Source: Bog-756 sp963813525 | GTDB taxonomy: Bacteria > Actinomycetota > Acidimicrobiia > Acidimicrobiales > RAAP-2 | DNA length: 64,000 nt | Direction: 5' to 3' | Assembly (NCBI GenBank): GCA_963813525.1 | Contig: CAWEZI010000003.1 | Location: 1-64,000 of the forward strand | In this document: positions 1 to 6,490 of the stretch, piece after piece | Layout: each line of letters opens with the position of its first letter | How positions within the stretch are numbered: position 1 is the first letter of the stretch | Made by a program: the position numbers and the translations under genes | The notes under the pieces: generated by a model | What the model was told of the DNA's origin: nothing | Databases searched by the model: none | The model's input: the letters and a program-made list of their open reading frames with translations, nothing else

Positions 1-1
1 G

Positions 2-91
2 GGCCTGGCCGAATTCAGTGAGATGCAGGTGGTCTACCGCTCCAAGGGAACCGACGGGCTCAACCTCAACACCGGCGGGCTCGTCTCCTGA
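2..91 (+). CDS. C-terminal end of an unidentified protein (cut by window edge)
   Basis: Only the last 29 codons and a TGA stop lie inside the window. The frame is open from the first base and ends VYRSKGTDGLNLNTGGLVS. No family is recognisable from so short a tail. It is on the same strand as the MarR/ABC genes, but more than 500 bases of non-coding sequence separate them. Confidence 0.5.
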   Translation, partial: GLAEFSEMQVVYRSKGTDGLNLNTGGLVS

Positions 92-600
92 ATCTCTCGA
101 TTCTGGGGCATCCCCTGATCTCAACCTCCCGGGGCACGGCCTGACCGGCACTTGCCGATAATTAATTTCGAGAATTGCCTACCTCATCGGCTACAACCGA
201 TACCGGGGTCGGACCCCCTGAGCCAAGGGGCAGGTGCTCAGGGGTGTCAAGCCCGGAGTAAGGCAATGAATCCTCCCTCTACGGGTCTGGCTGAGGTCAG
301 TTTATTTGGAGGTCGTGCAGACCAAAACGCACCAGCGGGTCGGTGCGCCAAATGACAGCGCGTGGAATGACAGTGCGTGAAATGACATGGTGCGCTGTCC
401 CGGGGCCGCCAAGTAACCGGCAGGTTTCTTGAATGTGACACTTCCGCTACCATGGCCGAGTCCGTTGAGCGGGATCCGCCGTCCAGCTCCGGACATAGGC
501 GCCGGTCCTCTCCGCCGTGGGCCGGCGCGTCCCGGGCAGCGGAAGCGTCCGCCCCGCCCCGGTGGGCACCCGCCCCGGTTCGAGACCTCCACATTGTTCG
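92..600. other. Non-coding stretch with clustered hairpins
   Basis: No convincing gene lies between the partial gene and the MarR start. The stretch contains ATCGG/CCGAT arms (186-190, 197-201), a GGGG/CCCC hairpin near 205-217, and a perfect 9-bp inverted repeat CCCCTGAGC/GCTCAGGGG (215-223 and 236-244). The latter two overlap and would compete. It may hold the terminator of the upstream gene or a small structured RNA. No known RNA family was recognised. Confidence 0.4.
351..395. repeat. Three copies of a 15-bp tandem repeat
   Basis: Units at 351-365, 366-380 and 381-395 all start AATGACA; the first two differ at two positions and the third is more diverged. The repeat lies in non-coding DNA upstream of the MarR/ABC operon. 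The function is unknown; it could be slippage-prone DNA or an array of protein-binding sites. Confidence 0.5.
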
Positions 601-613
601 ATAGTCTAACTAT
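601..613. promoter_or_regulatory. Candidate MarR autoregulatory operator at the start codon
   Basis: ATAGT-CTA-ACTAT is a perfect 5-bp inverted repeat whose last base directly precedes the GTG start of the MarR gene. A TTGTTC sequence lies just upstream (595-600). MarR proteins usually bind short dyads over their own promoter, so this is a likely operator. The absence of any Shine-Dalgarno sequence suggests a leaderless transcript, placing the dyad around the transcription start. Confidence 0.55.
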
Positions 614-1093
614 GTGACCTTCGAAGCAACCGCGCCCAAAACGGGGGGGACGCACTCGCTCGACGAGAGAACCATCGGACGCACGGCGGCCTGGCTGGCC
701 AAGCAGGTGGAGATCGGCCTCAATGCGGCGGAACTCTCCCTGCCCCAGTACCGCATCCTCGGGCTTCTCGACGAGAGCTCGGCCGTTTCGTCTGACCTGG
801 CCGAACGTCTGGCCGTCCGACCCCCGAGCGTGACCGCCGTGGTGGACGGGTTGGTGGCACGCGGGTTGGTCGAGAGGCGCAACGTCGTCTCCGACCGGCG
901 ACGGGTCGACCACGTCCTCACCGACAGCGGACGGCGGGCGTTGGTCACCGCCGACGCCGCAGTCGGCGCTCGCCTGCAGGAGATCGCCGCGTACGCCCCC
1001 GACCCGACCGACACCATCCGGGCCCTGGACGGTCTGGCTGCCTGGCGGACCGCCTTCGGCGCCTATCTCCAGGCGCGGAGGCTCAAGCGATGA
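614..1093 (+). CDS. MarR-family transcriptional regulator of the adjacent ABC exporter
   Basis: This 159-residue protein has the MarR winged-helix layout: helices around residues 35-60, a recognition region SSDLAERLAVRPPSVTAVV at roughly 60-80, and a wing with the DRR motif (SDRRRVDHVLTDSGR) at roughly 95-110. MarR proteins typically repress drug-efflux genes and are released by ligand. The start is GTG at 614; an ATG two bases earlier is out of frame and stops at once. Its TGA overlaps the ATG of the first ABC gene by four bases, so the three genes form one translationally coupled operon. The repression target is inferred from linkage, as in LmrR/LmrCD. Confidence 0.88.
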   Translation: MTFEATAPKTGGTHSLDERTIGRTAAWLAKQVEIGLNAAELSLPQYRILGLLDESSAVSSDLAERLAVRPPSVTAVVDGLVARGLVERRNVVSDRRRVDHVLTDSGRRALVTADAAVGARLQEIAAYAPDPTDTIRALDGLAAWRTAFGAYLQARRLKR

Positions 1094-3045
1094 CCCCGGC
1101 GGTCCTGCGAAAAGGTCGGCGGTTGCCCACCGAAAAAGGAACCGAGTTCGTGCCCATCGCCGAGGAGGCCCGCAGCGAAGCACCTCGGGCCACCATCGAT
1201 CCCGATAAGAGCCTCACCTGGCTCCGACGGGTACTGCCCATCATGAAGGCGCACAAGGGCATCTTCATCACCTCCCTCACCCTGTCCTTCGTCGGACTGG
1301 TCCTCCAGGTCCAGATCCCCAATCTCCTGGGCAATGCCATCGACAATTCGATCACCACACACACGGTGCCCCTGAGCAACTACGTGTGGTGGGTGGTGGG
1401 ACTGGGCGTCGTCGGTGGGATCGCCACCTACATCTCCCGCCGGTTTCTCTTCGAGACGGCCTACAGCATCGAGTACGACCTGCGGAACATCATCTACGAG
1501 CACCTGACCAAGATGTCCTTCTCCTTCTACGACAGGGTGCAATCGGGTCAGCTGATCTCGCGGGCCAATTCCGACATTAGGTCGGTCCAGATGTACATGA
1601 CGTTCGCCCCGATGATCCTCGTCCAGTGCTCGATAGCGGTGGTGGCCTTCATCTACATGCTGGCCATCGACGTCCCGCTGGCCTTCATCGCCATGGCCAC
1701 CATGCCGTTCGTCTACCTCACCGGGGTCAAGATGCGAAAGTCGATGTTCCCGGTTTCGTGGCTGATCCAATCCCGGTTGGCTGACGTGGCAACCATCGTC
1801 GACGAGAACGTCAATGGCGTGAGAGTGGTCAAATCCTTTGCCGCCGAGCAGCAGCAACTACGGGCGCTCTCCGGTTCGGCTGACAAGCTCCAGTGGGGCT
1901 ACATCAAAGACGCCGATCTCCGCGCTCGGTTCACGCCCTTGGTGCAGAACCTTCCGCAGGTCGGCCTGGCCCTGGTCCTCTTCTTCGGCGGGTACATGGT
2001 CATCCACGGCGGGCTGCAGCTCGGGTCCATTCTCAAATTCAACGCCTACCTATTGATGCTCCAGGCCCCGTTCATGATGCTCGGCATGCTGATCATGATG
2101 GGCCAGCGGGCGGCGGCCTCGGCCGACCGGATCTACGAGATCATCGACGAGCAGCCGACGGTCACCGACAAGGAGGATGCCGTCGATCTGGTTGATTGCC
2201 AGGGGGACGTCCGGTTCAGCCACGTCGACTTCTCCTACGACAAGGATGCCGAGCACTTGGTTCTGGCCGACTTCGACCTTCACATCGCTCCCGGGGAGAC
2301 GGTGGCGATCGTCGGGCGTACCGGCGCCGGCAAGTCCACCGTGGCCCGGCTCCTGAGCCGGTTCTACGACGTCAAGCACGGATCGGTCCAGATCGACGGG
2401 CACGACGTGCGGGATCTGACCCTGGCCAGCCTCCGGGCCAACGTCGGCGTCGTGCTCGACGAGCCCTTCCTCTTCTCCGTGTCGGTGCGCGACAACATCG
2501 CCTACGGCAAGCCGTCTGCCTCGTTCGAAGAAATCGAAGCGGCGGCGCGCGCCGCCGGTGCCCACGATTTCATCACCCACCTGGCCGACGGCTACGACAC
2601 CATCATCGGCGAACGCGGCTACACGCTGTCCGGCGGCCAGCGTCAAAGGATCGCCATTGCCCGGACACTATTGGTCAACCCGCCCATCCTGGTGCTCGAC
2701 GATGCCACCAGCGCCATCGACGTCCAGGTCGAGCAAATGATCCACGCCAGCTTGTCCGTGGCCATGCAAGGACGGACCACTCTGATCATCGCCCACCGGC
2801 TGTCGACCATCGCCCTGGCCGAGCGGGTTGTGCTGGTGGACAGCCACAAGGTTGTGGCCGACGGGACCCATGCCCAGCTCCTCGAAACCACACCGCTCTA
2901 TGCCGAGGTTCTGGCCCAGGCGGCCGAGTTCGAAGACGAAGCGGATGCCACGGAAGAGGCAACCGGTTCGGAGGATGACGGCGAGGAGACGGGCCGAGGG
3001 CTGGCCGACCTTCTCGATGCGGCCCGCGGGGCGGGGCGGTCATGA
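1090..3045 (+). CDS. ABC exporter half-transporter with degenerate ATP site
   Basis: The 651-residue protein has an N-terminal six-helix ABC_membrane domain (roughly 50-350) followed by a nucleotide-binding domain. Walker A GRTGAGKST is at about 409-417, the signature LSGGQ at 513-517, and the H-loop is IIAHRLST. Two catalytic positions are changed: the Q-loop reads VLDEPFLF, with Asp457 where Gln is usual, and Walker B reads LVLDDATS, with Asp538 in place of the catalytic Glu. These are hallmarks of the degenerate-site subunit of heterodimeric exporters such as LmrC/BmrC/TM287. It overlaps the next gene by ATGA, which encodes the canonical partner. The likely role is export of drugs or lipophilic compounds across the cytoplasmic membrane; the substrate is unknown. 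Confidence 0.92.
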   Translation: MTPAVLRKGRRLPTEKGTEFVPIAEEARSEAPRATIDPDKSLTWLRRVLPIMKAHKGIFITSLTLSFVGLVLQVQIPNLLGNAIDNSITTHTVPLSNYVWWVVGLGVVGGIATYISRRFLFETAYSIEYDLRNIIYEHLTKMSFSFYDRVQSGQLISRANSDIRSVQMYMTFAPMILVQCSIAVVAFIYMLAIDVPLAFIAMATMPFVYLTGVKMRKSMFPVSWLIQSRLADVATIVDENVNGVRVVKSFAAEQQQLRALSGSADKLQWGYIKDADLRARFTPLVQNLPQVGLALVLFFGGYMVIHGGLQLGSILKFNAYLLMLQAPFMMLGMLIMMGQRAAASADRIYEIIDEQPTVTDKEDAVDLVDCQGDVRFSHVDFSYDKDAEHLVLADFDLHIAPGETVAIVGRTGAGKSTVARLLSRFYDVKHGSVQIDGHDVRDLTLASLRANVGVVLDEPFLFSVSVRDNIAYGKPSASFEEIEAAARAAGAHDFITHLADGYDTIIGERGYTLSGGQRQRIAIARTLLVNPPILVLDDATSAIDVQVEQMIHASLSVAMQGRTTLIIAHRLSTIALAERVVLVDSHKVVADGTHAQLLETTPLYAEVLAQAAEFEDEADATEEATGSEDDGEETGRGLADLLDAARGAGRS

Positions 3046-5000
3046 GCTGGGGAGGCGGCGGCGGATTCGGTGGCGGCCTGGGCGGTGCCCCGGGCGGATT
3101 CGGCCGACCAGCGGCGCCCGGTCTCCCCTTCGCCGGCATTCCCTCCGAGCTGCAGGACGGCGTAGACCTGCTCCTGAAGAGCGAGCCCGACTATGCCGAA
3201 CCGGACATCGTCTTCAAGCAGAACGGCTCGGAAGATGAGCTCAAGCGGCTGAGCCTGTGGCGCCTGTTGACCAAGTACCCGGGCATGCTGGCGCTGGCCG
3301 GTGTGCTGGTGGTGGCCATCTCGGTGTTCGCACAGACCGGGCCCAAGTTGACGGAGATCGCCATCAACGACGGACTGTATCCGCACAAGGATTTCGCCAT
3401 CGTGGCCTTGATGGCCTTCCTCTATCTGCTCTTCATCGTGATCACGTCACTGGCTCAACGTGCTCAGGTCAAGGTCACCGGCAGGCTGGCCGCCTGGGTG
3501 ATGAACGACCTCCGGGTCAAGGTGTTCGCCCATTTGCAGCGGCTATCGCTGAGCTTCTTCACCGAGGAAAAGGCCGGCGTGGTGATGAGCCGGATGACCA
3601 GCGACATCGAGAACCTCCAGCAGCTACTCCAGGACGGTCTCTCCCAATTGGCCATTCAGGCCCTCACCATGGTGGTGATTACGGTCATCCTGTTCACCAC
3701 CAACGTGGAGCTGGCGGCCATTACGGTCCTCTTGATCATTCCCGCCCTGGTACTGATGTCGCTGTGGTTCAAACGCGCCTCTGAGCGCGGCTATGACAGG
3801 GTGCGGGACGGCATCGCCAACGTGCTGGCTGATCTGTCGGAGAGTCTGCACGGTGTCCGGATCGTCACCGCTCACAACCGGCAGCGTCAGAACGTGATCC
3901 ACCACCGCAATGTGGTGGGTGACTACCGGGCTGCCAACAACGTGACCGCTCGTGTCAACGCCTCCTACGCCGGGGGAACCCAACTGCTCGGCGTCCTGGG
4001 TCAGGCCGCACTGCTGGCCATCGGCGGTGACATGGTGCTCCACCACACCCTGTCGATCGGCGCCCTCACCGCCTTCTTCCTGTACCTCAACCGGTTCTTC
4101 CAGCCCATCCAGTTGCTGGTCCAGCAGTACAACACCTTCCAGCAGGGCCAGGCCTCCGTGGTCAAGCTCCGTGACCTGGTGGACACCGAGCCCGAGGTCA
4201 GAGAAGCGGTCGATGCCATCGATCTGCAGCCCATCGAAGGTGAGATCGTCTTCGATCACCTGTCCTTCGGCTATGACCCGAAGCGGCTGGTGATCGAGGA
4301 TGTCGACCTCCGTATCGCCCCGGGCGAGACAGTGGCTTTCGTCGGACCCACCGGCGCCGGCAAATCGACGCTGGCCAAGCTGGTGACCCGCTTCTACGAC
4401 CCCGTCTCCGGCCGGGTCCTCATCGACGGTTACGACCTGCGGACCGTGACCATGCACTCTCTGCGCAGACAGCTGGGCGTCGTCCCACAGGAACCCTTCC
4501 TCTTCGCCGGAACCATCGCCGACAACGTGGCCTTCGCCCGTCCCTCGGCCAGCAGGGCAGAGATCAGTGAAGCCATCGACAAGGTGGGCCTCGCCGATGT
4601 GGTGGACAGGATGCCCGAGGGCATGGACACCGTGGTCCATGAGCGGGGCCAGACCCTCTCGTCGGGAGAACGCCAACTGCTGGCCCTGGCTCGTGCCTTC
4701 CTCGCCCATCCCCGCGTTCTGGTCCTCGACGAAGCCACCTCCAACCTCGACCTGCAGTCCGAGACGAAGATCGAGAACGCCCTCGACGTACTGCTCGAGA
4801 ACCGCACCGCCATTCTCATCGCCCACCGCCTGTCGACGGCCATGCGCGCCGACCGGATCGTCGTCGTTGACCTCGGCCGGATCATCGAGGTGGGGTCGCA
4901 CAATGAGCTGGTGGCGGCCGGGGGTCGCTACGCCGAAATGTTCGAGACGTGGCAGCGTCACGGCAATGTCGATGAGCAAGCAGTCGGCGAGTCGAGCTGA
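3042..5000 (+). CDS. ABC exporter half-transporter, catalytic partner
   Basis: This 652-residue protein opens with a Gly-rich stretch (MSWGGGGGFGGGLGGAPGGF), then has an ABC_membrane domain (roughly 85-360) and a nucleotide-binding domain. Walker A GPTGAGKST starts at about 435, the Q-loop is canonical (VVPQEPFLF, Gln483), and Walker B is canonical (VLDEATS, Glu564). Its signature motif is changed to LSSGE (539-543) instead of LSGGQ. Because each ATP site uses one subunit's Walker motifs and the other's signature, this LSSGE combines with the altered Walker B of the upstream protein into one inactive site, leaving one active site. It is the last gene of the MarR operon; no clear terminator hairpin follows. 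Confidence 0.92.
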   Translation: MSWGGGGGFGGGLGGAPGGFGRPAAPGLPFAGIPSELQDGVDLLLKSEPDYAEPDIVFKQNGSEDELKRLSLWRLLTKYPGMLALAGVLVVAISVFAQTGPKLTEIAINDGLYPHKDFAIVALMAFLYLLFIVITSLAQRAQVKVTGRLAAWVMNDLRVKVFAHLQRLSLSFFTEEKAGVVMSRMTSDIENLQQLLQDGLSQLAIQALTMVVITVILFTTNVELAAITVLLIIPALVLMSLWFKRASERGYDRVRDGIANVLADLSESLHGVRIVTAHNRQRQNVIHHRNVVGDYRAANNVTARVNASYAGGTQLLGVLGQAALLAIGGDMVLHHTLSIGALTAFFLYLNRFFQPIQLLVQQYNTFQQGQASVVKLRDLVDTEPEVREAVDAIDLQPIEGEIVFDHLSFGYDPKRLVIEDVDLRIAPGETVAFVGPTGAGKSTLAKLVTRFYDPVSGRVLIDGYDLRTVTMHSLRRQLGVVPQEPFLFAGTIADNVAFARPSASRAEISEAIDKVGLADVVDRMPEGMDTVVHERGQTLSSGERQLLALARAFLAHPRVLVLDEATSNLDLQSETKIENALDVLLENRTAILIAHRLSTAMRADRIVVVDLGRIIEVGSHNELVAAGGRYAEMFETWQRHGNVDEQAVGESS

Positions 5001-5023
5001 TTCATAACATTTCGTGTCGGCCC

Positions 5024-5053
5024 TTGTCTGACTGCCCCGCCGAGACGTAGCAT
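5024..5053 (+). promoter_or_regulatory. Candidate promoter of the riboswitch transcript
   Basis: A TTGTCT -35-like box (5024-5029) and a TAGCAT -10-like box (5048-5053) are separated by 18 bases, about 40 bases upstream of the riboswitch aptamer. A 14-bp direct repeat (GTTCCGGGGTATTG, then GTTCCGGAGTATTG, 5060-5087) follows, in the predicted initial transcribed region. The promoter call rests on motif spacing alone. Confidence 0.35.
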
Positions 5054-5092
5054 TGGAGCGTTCCGGGGTATTGGTTCCGGAGTATTGCAACA

Positions 5093-5170
5093 CAGACGAA
5101 AAAGGCAAACCCTCTGCGAGGAGGGGACGCAAAACCACGGGACTCCCTGAGTCAGCCGGGCTGCCGAATC
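5093..5170 (+). ncRNA. Cyclic di-GMP riboswitch, GEMM-I class
   Basis: The segment carries the GEMM-I core in order: GGCAAACC (5104-5111), a P2 stem CCCTCT/GGAGGG capped by a GCGA tetraloop, then GGACGCAAAACC (5124-5135), a second hairpin with GACT/AGTC arms, and the 3' strand AGCCGGGCTGCCGA. This matches the conserved GEMM sequence blocks, including the GNRA loop and the GCAAA internal block. The base before GCAAACC that corresponds to Vc2 position 20 is G, expected for c-di-GMP, rather than the A of cGAMP-sensing variants (alignment from memory). It lies just upstream of a secreted beta-helix protein, fitting c-di-GMP control of cell-surface traits. Confidence 0.88.
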
Positions 5171-5226
5171 GATTGCTCCCCTTCGAGCGATCTGATGAGT
5201 CACGCCCGCCTCTCGGAGAGGAGGGG
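5171..5226 (+). promoter_or_regulatory. Riboswitch expression platform with Shine-Dalgarno-sequestering hairpin
   Basis: After the aptamer come two hairpins. GATTGCTC/GAGCGATC (5171-5178, 5185-5192) pairs over 8 bp with one G-U. CCTCT/AGAGG (5209-5213, 5217-5221) pairs the start of the purine-rich ribosome site GGAGAGGAGGGG, which ends two bases before the ATG at 5229. There is no U-tract, so a transcription terminator is unlikely; occlusion of the ribosome site is the better guess. Whether ligand turns expression on or off cannot be read from the sequence. Confidence 0.5.
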
Positions 5227-5228
5227 CG

Positions 5229-6452
5229 ATGCACCAGATTCTCAACGGAGGCGGAAAACAGGCCGGTCACCGGCCCCGAGCCGGGGCTTTGCTGGTCGGC
5301 ATCATCACCGTCGGCACTGCAGTGGCGGCAACCGTGGGCCCTTCCACACTGACGGCCGAGGCGGCGACTACCGCGGCAAAAGCCGCACCTGTATCGGCGG
5401 TGGTGAAGAAAGCCACAAAGACAACCCCAAAGACGGCCCCGACCACAACGACGACAACGACGACGACAACGACGACGACCGCCCCGCCGCCGGTTGTGGC
5501 CGACAACTGCTCGACCAACGTGTCCGCCCCCCTGACCGCCCGCCTCGACGCCTTGCCGTCCGGAGCCGTGTTCACCGCCCCTCCCGGTGCCTGCTACCAG
5601 GTGGACGAGGGTCTGGTGATCACCCATCCCCTGACCATGATCGGCGGGACGTACAAAGACGATTCGTTAGCGACAACCCCCCGAAAGGGCGGGCAATTCG
5701 ATCCGATCATCAGGATCATCGACACCTCGGACGTGACCCTGTCCGATATGACCATCGAAGGAACCAACACCAGCGGCGCCTACCGCCCGCTGTTGGTCAC
5801 CGAGGCGGGGATCAAAGTGCTCTCGTCGTCCGACGTCACCCTCGACCACATCGCCGTCAGCGACACGTTTGGCGACGGTCTGGAGTTGGTAGCTGACCTG
5901 GGCCATACAGCCCGACCGGACACCAACCTGACGGTGAACGGCTACACCACAGACGACGCCGGACGACAGGGCATGACCATCGCCGAGGTGGAGGGGGCCA
6001 CCTTCACCAATGTGCACATCGCGGCGCCGGCCGACTCAGGGTTCGACTTCGAATCCGATATACCGCACCTCGGAGCGGGAGACATAACGATCAGCGACTG
6101 CACCTACCAACACGGACTCAACGTCGTCGAACCGCTCAAGGGACCGTTGACCCTGGCCAACTGCTCAGGGGGCAGCGACATCAATATCCTGGACGGCGGG
6201 ACCAGAGCGCCGGTCAGCCTGTCGGGAGGAAGCCTGACGTGTGAAGTGAGGGCACCGATCTCGTGCATCCACTTGTCCGGAGGCAGTCTCACTCTCACCG
6301 ATGTGGCCATCATCCGTCATCACTCGACAGAGACCATTACCGAGCCGGCCTGGGATGTTGTCAACGGCGGCACTCTCTCCCTCATCCACACCAGTGTGGT
6401 CGGGCGGCTCGGCAAAAACGATGCGACTTCCACCGTCAAGGTAACCCCTTAG
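5229..6452 (+). CDS. Secreted parallel beta-helix surface protein under riboswitch control
   Basis: The 407-residue protein has an N-terminal hydrophobic signal segment (roughly 18-37) ending near AEA, a low-complexity Thr/Lys/Pro linker with thirteen consecutive Thr (72-84), and then a body of short beta-strand repeats. Phrases such as IIRIIDTSDVTLSDMTIEG and GIKVLSSSDVTLDHIAVSD are typical of right-handed parallel beta-helices (pectate-lyase-like fold). Six Cys are present in the mature part. No catalytic motif of a polysaccharide lyase or hydrolase is evident, so it may be a polysaccharide-binding or adhesin-like surface protein rather than an enzyme. The ATG follows a strong Shine-Dalgarno that is partly folded in the riboswitch leader. 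It ends 38 bases before the convergent recD. Confidence 0.82.
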   Translation: MHQILNGGGKQAGHRPRAGALLVGIITVGTAVAATVGPSTLTAEAATTAAKAAPVSAVVKKATKTTPKTAPTTTTTTTTTTTTTAPPPVVADNCSTNVSAPLTARLDALPSGAVFTAPPGACYQVDEGLVITHPLTMIGGTYKDDSLATTPRKGGQFDPIIRIIDTSDVTLSDMTIEGTNTSGAYRPLLVTEAGIKVLSSSDVTLDHIAVSDTFGDGLELVADLGHTARPDTNLTVNGYTTDDAGRQGMTIAEVEGATFTNVHIAAPADSGFDFESDIPHLGAGDITISDCTYQHGLNVVEPLKGPLTLANCSGGSDINILDGGTRAPVSLSGGSLTCEVRAPISCIHLSGGSLTLTDVAIIRHHSTETITEPAWDVVNGGTLSLIHTSVVGRLGKNDATSTVKVTP

Positions 6453-6490
6453 TGCGACACGGGAGGGACGGCGGTTAGTGCGGCACGTGG

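Noticed and set aside
5093..5170. cGAMP-sensing GEMM-Ib variant
   Set aside because: The 3' half resembles Geobacter cGAMP switches, but the base equivalent to Vc2 position 20 is G, not A, favouring c-di-GMP.
3624..5627. A 667-codon minus-strand open frame
   Set aside because: It is antisense to the second ABC subunit and the riboswitch region, with His/Gly/Asp-rich composition typical of GC-rich antisense frames.
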